From Streptomyces griseoloalbus (GTDB lineage Bacteria > Actinomycetota > Actinomycetes > Streptomycetales > Streptomycetaceae), in assembly GCA_014650015.1 (NCBI GenBank), contig BMUD01000037.1:1-39376 (forward strand): a stretch of 39,376 nucleotides of DNA, given 5' to 3'. Shown here one piece after another: positions 23,975 to 32,085 of this stretch. The position numbers and the translations under genes were made by a program. Below the pieces are notes generated by a model. It was not told the DNA's origin and made no database searches. It saw only the letters and a program-made list of their open reading frames with translations. Position 1 is the first letter of the stretch. Each line of letters opens with the position of its first letter.

Positions 23975-24310
23975 TCAGGCGCCGAGCGGGACACCGTTGA
24001 GGGCGAGGCCCTGGGAGGGCAGCCCCTGCAGCGGCAGGCCGCCGAGGAGACCGGGGGCCGGGAGCTGCCCGGCGACCGGCTGAGCGGCCGCCGTGCCGGT
24101 GCCCGCCAGCTCCTGGCCCGTCGCCAGCGCCTTGTCCGAGCCCGGCAGCGCGCCGGACAGCTTCTCCGCCGGTACGGCCTGGGTGACGGTGTCCAGCGCC
24201 GGGACGACGTCCGGGACGGCCGGGGCCGCGTTGGCGGCGCCCGCACCGGCGGCGGCGAAGGCGGCACCGAGAGCGGCGACACCGAGGGTCTTGGCAGCAG
24301 ACTGCTTCAT
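23975..24310 (-). CDS. Small secreted protein with Gly-Leu-Pro-rich tail
   Basis: 111 residues, function unknown. Signal peptide: MKQSAAKTLGVAALGAAFAA followed by GAGAANAAPA (cleavage after ANA or NAA). The mature chain is Ala/Pro/Gly-rich, without Cys, and ends in a degenerate repeat PGLLGGLPLQGLPSQGLALN. ATG 24310 is preceded by GAGGAC at 9 nt. The upstream gap to adenosine deaminase (138 bp) is its promoter region. The short hydrophobic Gly-Leu repeat at the end recalls surface or wall-associated proteins, but this is only an impression. Confidence 0.75.
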   Translation of the reverse strand: MKQSAAKTLGVAALGAAFAAAGAGAANAAPAVPDVVPALDTVTQAVPAEKLSGALPGSDKALATGQELAGTGTAAAQPVAGQLPAPGLLGGLPLQGLPSQGLALNGVPLGA

Positions 24311-24448
24311 GAAATACGTCCTCGAAATGGGATACGGGGATGTGAGCGGTGCTGCGACCGTAAACACGCGGCACCTCCCGCCGCAAACATCGAAATGCGG
24401 ACGGATGGTGAACACCGCCCGCGTTCCCGCCGCCTCCACGTGCCCCGG

Positions 24449-25606
24449 TCAGCCTTCCGTGTTCGTAGAAGCGCTGGTGGACGCGGTCTGCCGGAACAGC
24501 CATTCGGATTTCAGCTCGGCATATCCGGGCTTGATGACGTCATTGATCATGGCCAGACGTTCATCGAAAGGAATGAACGCTGATTTCATCGCATTGACGG
24601 AGAACCACTGCATGTCGTCGAGCGTGTAACCGAAGGCCTCGACAAGGTGCTCGAATTCCCGGCTCATGCTGGTGTGGGACATCAGGCGGTTGTCGGTGTT
24701 CACCGTGGCCCGGAAGTGCAGCCGGCGCAGCAGACCGATGGGGTGCTCGGCGTACGAGGGGGCCGCTCCGGTCTGGAGGTTGGAGCTCGGGCAGAGCTCC
24801 AGCGGGATGCGCTTGTCCCGGACGTAGGAGGCGAGCCGGCCGAGCTTCACGGTCCCGTCCTCGTGCACCTGGATGTCGTCGATGATGCGCACCCCGTGTC
24901 CGAGCCGGTCGGCGCCGCACCACTGCAGGGCCTGCCAGATGGACGGCAGTCCGAACGCCTCACCGGCGTGGATGGTGAAGTGGTTGTTCTCCCGCTTGAG
25001 GTACTCGAAGGCGTCGAGGTGCCGGGTGGGCGGGTAGCCGGCCTCGGCGCCCGCGATGTCGAAGCCGACGACGCCGAGGTCCCGGTAGCGGTTGGCGAGT
25101 TCGGCGATCTCCAGGGCGCGGGCGGCGTGCCGCATCGCGGTGAGCAGGGCGCCGACGCGGATGCGGTGGCCGTTCTCCTTCGCGCGGCGCTCGCCCTGCC
25201 GGAAGCCCTCGTTGACCGCCTCGACGACCTCTTCGAGGGTCAGTCCGCCGTCCAGGTGCTGTTCGGGGGCGTAGCGCACCTCGGCGTAGACGACACCGTC
25301 CTCGGCGAGGTCCTCGGCGCACTCGGCGGCGACCCGGACGAGGGCCTCGCGGGCCTGCATGACCCCGACGGTGTGCGAGAACGTCTCCAGGTACCGCTCC
25401 AGGGAACCGGAGTCGGCGGCCTCCCGGAACCACAGGCCGAGCTTGTCCGGGTCGGTCTCGGGGAGGTGCGGGTATCCGGTCTCGCGGGCCAGGTCGACGA
25501 CGGTGCCGGGGCGCAGTCCGCCGTCGAGGTGGTCGTGCAGCAGGACCTTGGGCGCCCGGCGGATCTGGTCCGTGTCCGGGGTGTTCACAATGGTCTGGCT
25601 CGTCAT
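24449..25606 (-). CDS. add: Adenosine deaminase
   Basis: Deaminates (deoxy)adenosine to (deoxy)inosine, which purine nucleoside phosphorylase can then cleave. The 385-residue zinc hydrolase shows [12 protein letters not shown] (metal-binding HxH as HDHLDG), TIHAGEAFG (His and the catalytic Glu), [21 protein letters not shown] and [11 protein letters not shown] (metal Asp, usually in the SLNTDDP form). ATG 25606 is supported by a -10 TAGAGT (25613-25618, minus strand) 6 nt upstream: leaderless. The nucleoside palindrome lies between its -35 and -10. It is divergent from the alpha/beta hydrolase gene. Confidence 0.95.
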   Translation of the reverse strand: MTSQTIVNTPDTDQIRRAPKVLLHDHLDGGLRPGTVVDLARETGYPHLPETDPDKLGLWFREAADSGSLERYLETFSHTVGVMQAREALVRVAAECAEDLAEDGVVYAEVRYAPEQHLDGGLTLEEVVEAVNEGFRQGERRAKENGHRIRVGALLTAMRHAARALEIAELANRYRDLGVVGFDIAGAEAGYPPTRHLDAFEYLKRENNHFTIHAGEAFGLPSIWQALQWCGADRLGHGVRIIDDIQVHEDGTVKLGRLASYVRDKRIPLELCPSSNLQTGAAPSYAEHPIGLLRRLHFRATVNTDNRLMSHTSMSREFEHLVEAFGYTLDDMQWFSVNAMKSAFIPFDERLAMINDVIKPGYAELKSEWLFRQTASTSASTNTEG

Positions 25607-25622
25607 CTGCGCACTCTAACTC

Positions 25623-25634
25623 CTACGCGCGTAG
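25623..25634. promoter_or_regulatory. Nucleoside-regulon palindrome CTACGCGCGTAG (add)
   Basis: A perfect 12-bp palindrome 17-28 bp upstream of the add start, inside the spacer of its leaderless promoter. It is about 86 bp from the start of the divergent hydrolase gene, which it could also affect. Confidence 0.7.
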
Positions 25635-25719
25635 ATCACAGGGCGCGCGCTTCCGTCGATACGTAACGGTGACCGCACGGACGGGTGGAGTACACCCGCG
25701 TTTCTGACACTGTTCTGTC

Positions 25720-26481
25720 ATGGCACAGCAAGCGACGCCGGTTCGCAGGGCCCGGCTGGGGCGGGCGCTCGGCCCGGAGCCGACGGCGGTGAGCGGCGTG
25801 GTGCTGCTGCTCCCCGGCGGCGAGGAGGTCTCCAGCCGCAGGCCGTCCTCGATGGTGGCGGCCGCCTCCGTACGCGGACTGGGACGTCGTCTCACCCGCG
25901 CGGCCCGGGACCGGAGCCTCGCCACCCATGTGGTCCACTACCGCTACCGGGGCTGGAACGGCAGCGAGGCGCATCTCGCGCGCGACGCCGCCTGGGCCGC
26001 CGACGAGGTCGTACGGCGCTACGGGGACGTCCCCGTGTGTCTCGCCGGTCTCGGAATGGGCGGCAGGGCCGCGCTTCACGCGGGGGGCCACGAGGCCGTC
26101 AGCTCCGTGCTGGCCCTGGCCCCCTGGCTGCCCGAGGAGGACGTGGCGGCGCCACCCGAACCGGTGAAACAGCTCGCCGGGCGGCGCGTGCTGATCGTGC
26201 ACGGCACGAACGACGCGCGGACCGATCCGGAGCTGTCGTTCCGGCTGGCGGCGCGGGCGAAGAAGGCGAACCGGGAGGTGTGCCGGTTCGAAGTCCATGC
26301 GGACGGGCACGGGCTGCACCAGTACCGGGACGAAGTGCTGGCGCTGGCCGAGGACTTCGTGATGGGGGCGTTGTTCGGGCGGGGCTTCTCGCGGCCCCTG
26401 CAGGACGCCTTGGCGGCGCCTCCGCCGTTGGGGTTGCGGATGCCGCTGGCTGCGGGGTTCGGCAGGTCTTTGCGACGGTGA
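25720..26481 (+). CDS. Alpha/beta-hydrolase fold protein with lost nucleophile
   Basis: 253 residues of the dienelactone-hydrolase/BAAT-like alpha/beta fold. VVLLLPGGEE is the oxyanion-hole strand, VVHYRYRGWN the second strand, VCLAGLGMGGRAALHA the nucleophile elbow, VLIVHGTNDARTDPE the acid turn (Asp165) and VHADGHGLHQYRDEVL the histidine turn (His197 or His200). The elbow reads G-L-G-M-G where G-x-S-x-G is expected, so Gly112 occupies the serine position and hydrolase activity is doubtful. CACTGT (25708-25713) lies 6 nt before ATG: leaderless. It is divergent from add. Its function is unknown. Confidence 0.8.
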   Translation: MAQQATPVRRARLGRALGPEPTAVSGVVLLLPGGEEVSSRRPSSMVAAASVRGLGRRLTRAARDRSLATHVVHYRYRGWNGSEAHLARDAAWAADEVVRRYGDVPVCLAGLGMGGRAALHAGGHEAVSSVLALAPWLPEEDVAAPPEPVKQLAGRRVLIVHGTNDARTDPELSFRLAARAKKANREVCRFEVHADGHGLHQYRDEVLALAEDFVMGALFGRGFSRPLQDALAAPPPLGLRMPLAAGFGRSLRR

Positions 26482-26483
26482 CG

Positions 26484-26587
26484 CCGTGCGGCCCGATGTC
26501 GTGCCGCGACTGCGGGTGGTCCGTGGCTTGTCGCGCCCACGCGGCGGAGCCGCACGATGTCACAGCCCCGCGCCCCCGGGGCTGCCC
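26484..26587. repeat. Dispersed Streptomyces intergenic repeat with terminal hairpin
   Basis: The words GTCGCGCCCACGCGGCGGAG and CACAGCCCCGCGCCCCC are of a type I recognise from the 3' flanks of many Streptomyces genes. The segment fills the gap between the convergent hydrolase and LysR genes and ends in the hairpin below. Its status as a genome-wide repeat rests on general knowledge, not on a second copy in this window. Confidence 0.55.
26563..26584. terminator. Bidirectional hairpin between hydrolase and LysR genes
   Basis: CAGCCCC (26563-26569) pairs with GGGGCTG (26578-26584) around an 8-nt loop. It ends 4 nt before the LysR stop codon at 26588. Confidence 0.7.
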
Positions 26588-27550
26588 TCACGTCGGCAGG
26601 AGGTTGCCCCTCTTGGAGAGCAGGAACTTCTTGAAGGCCGTCACCGGGGGTGTGTCCGGGCGGCCCGCCAGCCAGGCCACGCCGATTTCCCTGGCGGCCT
26701 TCGGGGCCGTGACGGTCAGTTCCACCACTCCCGGGCGGGGGAAGGCCGGTGGGGGCAGGAGGGCGACGCCCAGGCCCGCGGCGACCAGGCCGCGCAGGGT
26801 CTCGGCCTCCTCGCCCTCGAAGGCGATGCGGGGTCGGAAACCGGCCTGCGCGCAGAGGTCGTCGGTGATGCGGCGCAGGCCGTAGCCGGGTTCCAGGGTC
26901 ACGAAGGTCTCGTCGGCGGCCTCGGCCAGTCGGATGCGGCGGCGGCCGGCGAGGCGGTGGTCGAGGGGGACGACCAGGCGCAGCTTCTGCTCGTCGAGGC
27001 GGCGGGCGACGAGGTCGGGGGCGTCGGGCACCGGGGAGGTCAGGCACAGGTCGAGTTCGCCGGCGCGCAGGCGTTCCAGCATGGCCTCGCCGTAGTTCTG
27101 GACGAGGCTGAAGCGGATGCGCGGGTGGTCGGCGCGGAAGGCGTGCAGCAGGCCGGGCACGGTCTCGGCGCCCATGGTGTGCAGGAAGCCGAAGGCGACC
27201 TTGCCGGTGGCGGGGTCGGCGTCGGCGCGGACCTCGTCGGCGGCGCGTTCGATCTCGGCGAGGGCGCGTTCGACGGAGGCGAGGAAGGTGTGGCCAGCGG
27301 GGGTCAGGGAGACCGTGCGGCCGTGCCGGGCGAACAGGTCGACGCCCAGGTCCTGTTCGAGGCGGACCATGGCCCGGGAGAGGGTGGACTGCGGAACCTG
27401 CATCTCCTGGGCGGCGCGCGTGACGTGCTCGGTGCGGGCGACTCCGGCGAAGTGGGCGAGGCGGGGCGCCAGCAGTCTCGACATGTCGGTCGTGTCTTGT
27501 GTGTCACTGGTCTGTGACAGCCGACTCCGTGACCTCTGCTCATGCACCAT
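26588..27550 (-). CDS. LysR-family transcriptional regulator
   Basis: 320 residues. The winged helix (about residues 25-85) has RLAHFAGVARTEHVTRAAQE, PQSTLSRAMVRLEQDLGVDLFARHGR and SLTPAGHTFL. The periplasmic-binding-like effector domain follows (GFLHTMGAETVPGLLHAFR, LDLCLTSPVPD, LRLVVPLDHRLAGR, FVTLEPGYGLRRITDDL, GLGVALLPP). It most likely controls the divergent MFS transporter gene. ATG 27550 is chosen because CATAAT (27558-27563, minus strand) lies 7 nt upstream, a leaderless promoter. ATG 27484, which begins at the usual LysR N-terminus (MSRLLAPRL), is the alternative and would remove 22 polar residues. The effector is unknown. Confidence 0.88.
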   Translation of the reverse strand: MVHEQRSRSRLSQTSDTQDTTDMSRLLAPRLAHFAGVARTEHVTRAAQEMQVPQSTLSRAMVRLEQDLGVDLFARHGRTVSLTPAGHTFLASVERALAEIERAADEVRADADPATGKVAFGFLHTMGAETVPGLLHAFRADHPRIRFSLVQNYGEAMLERLRAGELDLCLTSPVPDAPDLVARRLDEQKLRLVVPLDHRLAGRRRIRLAEAADETFVTLEPGYGLRRITDDLCAQAGFRPRIAFEGEEAETLRGLVAAGLGVALLPPPAFPRPGVVELTVTAPKAAREIGVAWLAGRPDTPPVTAFKKFLLSKRGNLLPT

Positions 27551-27613
27551 GGGAACGATTATGGCGATTCCATGCATTGGACGGATGAGCGGGGGCGTAC
27601 GTAGCTTCGTGGC

Positions 27614-28903
27614 ATGACTCCCGCCAGTACCGGGGCGTCCACCAGTGTGGGCGCCGTCGCATCCGTTCCTCCCGCCCACCCCGGCTCCCAGACCGTCCCG
27701 GAGTCCCGGATGTCCCCGGGCGGTCCCGGTTACCGCCGGATGAGTCTCGCCCTGTTCCTCGCCGGTGTGGCGACCTTCGCGCTGCTGTACTCCACCCAGG
27801 CCCTGCTGCCGCTGATCTCCGGTGACTTCGCGGTGAGCGCGGGGGACGCGAGCTGGACGGTGGCGGCGGCGACCGGTGGCCTCGCGGTGTTCGTGCTGCC
27901 GATGAGCGCGCTGTCGGAGCGCTACGGCCGGCGTACCGTCATGACGGCCTCCCTGGCCGTCGCGGTGACCGTCGGGCTGCTGGTGCCCTTCGCCCCGTCG
28001 CTGGGCTGGCTGGTGACGCTGCGGGCGCTCCAGGGCGCGGCCCTGGCCGGGCTGCCCGCCTCGGCGACGGCGTATCTCGCGGAGGAGGTCACGCCCAAGG
28101 CCCTGGTGACCGCGATCGGGCTGTTCGTGGCCGGCAACAGCGTCGGCGGGATGAGCGGCCGGGTGATCACCGGGTGGGTGGCGCAGGAGTGGGGCTGGCG
28201 GGTCGCCGTCGGCGTGATCGGCGTGGTGGCGGTGGCGTGCGCGGTGGCCTTCCGGCTGCTGCTGCCGGCGCCGAAGCACTTCCGGCCGGGCTCGCTGCGG
28301 CCGCGCGTGCTGGCGCGCACCGTGCGGGACCATCTCGCCCATCCGCTGCTGCGGCGTCTGTACGCGATCGGCGCGCTGTTCATGACGGTGTTCGGCGGTG
28401 TGTACACGGTCATCGGCTACCGGCTGACCGAGGCGCCGTTCTCGCTCCCGCAGGGTGTCGCCGGCTCGATCTTCCTGGTCTACCTGGTGGGTACGGTCTC
28501 GGCGTCGGCGGCGGGCCGGCTGGTGGGGCGGCTGGGCCGCCGGGGCGCGCTGTACGCGGGCGGCGGGACGACGGCGGTCGGGCTGCTGCTGTCGCTGGCC
28601 GGGTCGCTGCCGCTGGTGCTGCTGGGTCTGGTGCTGATCACGGCCGGCTTCTTCGCGGGGCACGCGGTGGCGTCGTCGGCGGTCGGGAAGACGGCGACGG
28701 TGGGGCGTGCGCAGGCGTCCGCTCTGTATCAGTCCGCCTACTACGTCGGTTCCAGCGTGGGGAGCACGGTGGGCGCGCTCGCGTTCCACGCGGGTGGCTG
28801 GGGCGGGACCGTGGGGGTCGGGCTGGTCGCGGTGGCCGGGGTCGCGGCGATCACCCTGGCCGGGACGCGGGCGGCCCGGGCGGCTGTGGTCCGGCCCGCC
28901 TGA
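27614..28903 (+). CDS. Major facilitator superfamily transporter (YnfM-like)
   Basis: 429 residues with about 12 transmembrane helices. MFS signatures: the loop 2-3 motif LSERYGRRTVMTASLA (D/E-R-x-G-R-R), ATAYLAEEVTPKALVTAIGL, and the second-half loop AGRLVGRLGRRGALYAGG. The first about 45 residues are a Ser/Pro/Gly-rich cytoplasmic lead. The domain order resembles drug/arabinose-type exporters, so a proton-driven efflux role is likely, substrate unknown. TTGGAC at 27577 and TAGCTT at 27602-27607, 6 nt before ATG, suggest a leaderless promoter divergent from that of the LysR gene. Confidence 0.9.
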   Translation: MTPASTGASTSVGAVASVPPAHPGSQTVPESRMSPGGPGYRRMSLALFLAGVATFALLYSTQALLPLISGDFAVSAGDASWTVAAATGGLAVFVLPMSALSERYGRRTVMTASLAVAVTVGLLVPFAPSLGWLVTLRALQGAALAGLPASATAYLAEEVTPKALVTAIGLFVAGNSVGGMSGRVITGWVAQEWGWRVAVGVIGVVAVACAVAFRLLLPAPKHFRPGSLRPRVLARTVRDHLAHPLLRRLYAIGALFMTVFGGVYTVIGYRLTEAPFSLPQGVAGSIFLVYLVGTVSASAAGRLVGRLGRRGALYAGGGTTAVGLLLSLAGSLPLVLLGLVLITAGFFAGHAVASSAVGKTATVGRAQASALYQSAYYVGSSVGSTVGALAFHAGGWGGTVGVGLVAVAGVAAITLAGTRAARAAVVRPA

Positions 28904-29051
28904 CGTCTCCCGCCGGGGAACCGGCGTCGGACACGGCCCCCTGAGCCGCGCATACGCGCACTCGGGAGGCCGTTGTCAGTGGGCTGCGGTAGCTTCCGAA
29001 GTGCCGGGTGCGATGGCGCGCCCCGATGACGCCACATGGGGTGGGTGGACG

Positions 29052-30065
29052 ATGACGAACGGCACGGCGACGACAGACCTGGACGCCAGGCTGGAAGCGC
29101 ACCGCGTCGAGCTGACCGGGTACTGCTACCGGATGCTCGGCTCCTCCTTCGAGGCGGAGGACGCGGTGCAGGACACGATGGTCCGCGCCTGGCGCAGCTA
29201 CGACAAGTTCGAGGGCCGCTCCAGCCTGCGCTCCTGGCTCTACCGCATCGCGACCAACGTCTGTCTGGACATGCTGACGGCGGGCAACAAGCGCGCCCGG
29301 CCGATGGATCTGACGGAGTCCACCCCGCTGGCGCAGGCGGCCCTGTCGCCCCGCCCCGACCACACCTGGCTGGAGCCGATGCCCGACTCGAGGGTGCTGC
29401 CCACCCCCGCCGACCCGGCGGAGGCCGCGGTCGCCAAGGAGTCGGTGCGGCTCGCCTTCATGGCCGCGCTGCAGCAACTGCCCGCGAAGCAGCGCGCGGT
29501 GCTGATCCTGCGCGAGGTGCTCGCCTGGAAGGCGAGCGAGGTCGCCGAGTTGCTGGACACCTCGGTCGCGTCGGTCAACAGCGCGCTCCAGCGGGCCCGG
29601 GCGACGCTCGCCGAGCGGCAGCAGTCGGGCGCCGACGCGTCGGTCTCCGATCCGCTGGACGCGGAGCAGCAGAAGCTGCTCGAGCGCTATGTGGCGGCGT
29701 TCGAGGGCTACGACATGTCGGCGCTGACCGCGCTGCTGCACGAGGACGCCATCATGACGATGCCGCCGTTCGACCTGTGGCTGACCGGCGCCGACGACAT
29801 CACGGGCTTCATGACGACGCTGGGCACGCCCTGCGCGAACTCGCGGCTGGTGCCGGTGGAGGTCAACGGCCTGCCCGGGTTCGCGCAGTACAAGCCCGAC
29901 CCGGAGGCCGGCGGCTTCACCCCGTGGGCGGTGCAGGTGCTGGAGATCTCAGACGACCGGATCACCGGATTCCACTGCTTCCTGGACACCGAGCGGTGGT
30001 TCCCGCTGTTCGGGCTGCCCCTCCGTCTCGAAGCGGAGACCGACCAGGTCGAGCAGGGCGCATAG
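29052..30065 (+). CDS. ECF sigma factor with C-terminal SnoaL-like domain (SigG type)
   Basis: 337 residues. Region 2: HRVELTGYCYRMLGSSFEAEDAVQDTMVRAWRSYDKFEGRSSLRSWLYRIATNVCLD. Region 4: LPAKQRAVLILREVLAWKASEVAELLDTSVASVNSALQRARATL. A SnoaL-like NTF2-fold domain follows from about residue 205 (LERYVAAFEGYDMSALTALLHEDAIMTMPPFDLWLTG through FHCFLDTERWFPLFGLP). Such factors have no dedicated anti-sigma gene and are thought to be controlled by the C-terminal domain. ATG 29052 follows GGTGGACG. The last 117 nt are overlapped by the convergent STAS gene. Note DAVQDTMVRAW, the canonical region 2.2 core-binding sequence. Confidence 0.92.
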   Translation: MTNGTATTDLDARLEAHRVELTGYCYRMLGSSFEAEDAVQDTMVRAWRSYDKFEGRSSLRSWLYRIATNVCLDMLTAGNKRARPMDLTESTPLAQAALSPRPDHTWLEPMPDSRVLPTPADPAEAAVAKESVRLAFMAALQQLPAKQRAVLILREVLAWKASEVAELLDTSVASVNSALQRARATLAERQQSGADASVSDPLDAEQQKLLERYVAAFEGYDMSALTALLHEDAIMTMPPFDLWLTGADDITGFMTTLGTPCANSRLVPVEVNGLPGFAQYKPDPEAGGFTPWAVQVLEISDDRITGFHCFLDTERWFPLFGLPLRLEAETDQVEQGA

Positions 30066-30344
30066 GGCCGGGGAGGGGTCGCGCAGCCTGATCCGGCCCC
30101 CGGCCCGCCGGGCGGTGAGCTGGAGCCGCGCGAGCAGGTTCACGGCGGCGAGCCCGGGTGGGCCGAGACCGCCGACATCGCACACGACCACCCCGCCAAA
30201 GCCGCCGCCACCGCTCTCCAGCAGTTCCCGCAGCGCCTCGCAGGGCCCGCTCACCTCGTCCCGGGTGAGGGGGCCGCTGAGCACGAGTACGGGCGGTGTC
30301 ATGGCATCCACGACCGGTAGACCGGTCGTCGGCGCGTAACTCAT
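29949..30344 (-). CDS. STAS domain protein (anti-sigma factor antagonist-like)
   Basis: About 131 residues from ATG 30344. The STAS fold is seen in PPVLVLSGPLTRDEVSGPCEALRELL, VVVCDVGGLGPPGLAAVNLLARLQLTARRAGGRIRLRDPSPALCALLDLVGL. The loop that normally carries the phosphorylatable Ser (D-x-S-x-x-x-x-D-S-x-G) reads GGLGPPGL, so regulation by serine phosphorylation is unlikely. Its last 39 codons run antisense across the 3' end of the sigma factor gene; that C-terminal part (ETEGQPEQREPPLGVQ and on) is low-information, and the overlap may be tolerated because of it. ATG 30302 is a shorter alternative. Confidence 0.72.
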   Translation of the reverse strand: MSYAPTTGLPVVDAMTPPVLVLSGPLTRDEVSGPCEALRELLESGGGGFGGVVVCDVGGLGPPGLAAVNLLARLQLTARRAGGRIRLRDPSPALCALLDLVGLRFETEGQPEQREPPLGVQEAVESGDPVV

Positions 30345-30490
30345 CGCGGGGGTCGTGCGGGTGCGCGGCGGTCGGCGCCGCAAGGATCACATTGACCCGG
30401 GCACGGCCTTCCCCGGAGGGTTGGCTGTATGCGCCACAGATCATCCCCGCCCCTGGTGTCCGGTGCCCTTCGCCGCAGCGAGGAGCCGCC

Positions 30491-31411
30491 GTGCAAGGGG
30501 TACTGAGCGGGTTCCTGGTGATCGCCGTCGTCATCGGCGTCGGTTATGTCATCGGCCGCCGGGGGCATCTGGGTGCTCAGGGCCGCGAGGTCCTGACGAA
30601 GCTGGCGTTCCACGTGGCGTCCCCGGCCCTGTTGTTCACCACGCTCGCCTCGGCCGACCTGTCGGTGGTCTTCTCCAGCCGGCTGCTGGTCACCGCGCTG
30701 AGCACGGCGGCGGTCGCGGGCGTCTTCGTCGCGGTGGGTGTCGTACGCGGCTGGGGCGTGGGCCGCACCACCATCGGCGCCCTGTGCTCCAGCTACGTCA
30801 ACTCCGGCAACCTGGGCATCCCCATCGCGGTGTACGTCCTCGGGGACGCCTCCCTCGTGGCGCCGGTGCTGCTGTTCCAGCTGGTCGGGGTCACGCCGGT
30901 CGCCCTCACGATCCTCGACCTGTCGACCGCCGGCGAGAAGGGTCCGCTGTGGAGGCGGCTCCTCACGCCGTTGCGCAATCCGATCGCGGTGGGATCGCTG
31001 GCGGGGGTGGCGGCGTCCGCGACCGGAATCGAGATACCGGGCCCGGTCATGGACCCGGTGAACCTGATCGGCAACATGGCGGTCCCCGCGGTGCTGCTCG
31101 CGTTCGGCATCTCGCTGCGCGGCAGCACCCTGCCGCTGCGGGGCGGCGAGCGCGGGCCGGTGCTGCTCGCCGTGGCCCTGAAGGCGGTGGGCCAGCCGCT
31201 GGTCGCCTGGGCCCTGGCGGTGGGCGTCTTCGGCCTGCGCGGGGCGCATCTGCTGGACGTGGTGGTGACGTCGGCACTGCCGGCCGCGCAGAACCTCTTC
31301 ACCTACGCGAGCAGCTACCGGGTGGGCGAGACCCTGGCCCGGGAGGCGATCCTGGTGTCGACGGTGCTGTCGGTGCCGGTGCTGGTGGTGGTGGCGGCGC
31401 TGCTGGGGTGA
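30491..31411 (+). CDS. AEC (auxin efflux carrier) family transporter
   Basis: 306 residues, about 10 transmembrane helices. Family features: VLSGFLVIAVVIGVGYVIGRRG at the start, LAFHVASPALLFTTLA, a crossover region SSYVNSGNLGIPIAVYVLGD with the conserved N-x-G-x-x-G, a central cytoplasmic loop, and a C-terminal repeat (VVTSALPAAQNLFTYASSYR with P-A-x-N). These carriers export or take up small carboxylates or malonate-like acids; the substrate is unknown. GTG 30491 is fixed by AGGAG at 30481-30485. The gene nearly touches the convergent Uma2 remnant (1 nt gap). Confidence 0.9.
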   Translation: MQGVLSGFLVIAVVIGVGYVIGRRGHLGAQGREVLTKLAFHVASPALLFTTLASADLSVVFSSRLLVTALSTAAVAGVFVAVGVVRGWGVGRTTIGALCSSYVNSGNLGIPIAVYVLGDASLVAPVLLFQLVGVTPVALTILDLSTAGEKGPLWRRLLTPLRNPIAVGSLAGVAASATGIEIPGPVMDPVNLIGNMAVPAVLLAFGISLRGSTLPLRGGERGPVLLAVALKAVGQPLVAWALAVGVFGLRGAHLLDVVVTSALPAAQNLFTYASSYRVGETLAREAILVSTVLSVPVLVVVAALLG

Positions 31412-31412
31412 C

Positions 31413-31981
31413 TCAGGTCTCGGGGAACTCGCCGGTGTCGATGACGAGGTCGAAGGGGGCGGGGAGCTTGATCGGCTCCCCGAACTTCGCCGTGCTCAGG
31501 GGGCGGTGGACGTCACCCTTCGGTTCGCCGTAGAGCGTCGCGGTCGGGCCGTCGGGCGCCCAGCGGTCGACGAGGAGGTAGAGCGGGATGCCCGCGGTGG
31601 CGTAGGCGGCGGGCTTGCTGACGCGGTCGTCACGGCGTTGGACTTCGAGGTGACCTCGACGACCAGCTCGGCGAGGGCGGCGGGGATGTGGGTGTCCGAC
31701 TCCGTGTGGTCCCGCCTCGGAGCCACCACAAGATCGGGGATGAGCATGCCCACGCGCGAGGGCACGGCGATCGCCGGCGTCTGGTAGATTCCCCAGTCCT
31801 CCGGCATCACTGGGTAAAGGCGACGCTGAATACTTTCCGCGATCACGTTGTGACGGTACGCGGGAGCAGGTGACAGGGTGATGATCCCCTCGATGATCTC
31901 CACCTTGCTGCCCTCGGGCCAATCCATCTCCTCCCAGTACCGGACGAGGTCGTCCCAGCTCTGCTCGGGGTCCTGGCTCAC
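31413..31981 (-). pseudogene. Uma2-family endonuclease-like gene, frameshifted
   Basis: The N-terminal part (31981 to about 31632) reads as a Uma2/DUF820 protein: WDDLVRYWEEMDWPEGSKVE, IIEGIITLSPAP, the PDLVV core Asp and the ELVVEVTSKSN catalytic strand (E-x-x-S/K). The rest of the domain continues in another frame: DRVSKPAAYATAGIPLYLLVDRW, then LYGEPKGDVHR, to the stop at 31413. A one-base loss near 31625-31635, just after the codons for SKSNAV, would explain the switch; the unbroken frame 1 would otherwise continue as a Thr/Ser/Pro-rich tail to 31496. GTG 31981 is the probable start. Uma2 proteins are abundant in Streptomyces with unknown role. A sequencing error is a possible cause. Confidence 0.8.
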
Positions 31982-32030
31982 GGTGAGTGCGCTCAGTCGG
32001 GCATCGGTGCGTCACCGAGTCCAGCATGCC

Positions 32031-32062
32031 AACGGGACCGGTGGGGGTCCACCGGTCCCGTT
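32031..32062. terminator. 13-bp perfect hairpin, end of the nucleoside operon
   Basis: AACGGGACCGGTG (32031-32043) pairs perfectly with 32050-32062 around GGGGTC. It lies 24 nt past the stop of the minus-strand thymidine phosphorylase gene and ends its operon. Confidence 0.88.
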
Positions 32063-32085
32063 CACCCGATCGGGGAAATCCCAGG

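Noticed and set aside
26588-28789. The 733-codon frame that extends the LysR protein upstream through the MFS gene
   Set aside because: The extra part is antisense to the MFS transporter and low complexity (His/Arg/Gln). The LysR gene starts at 27550 or 27484.
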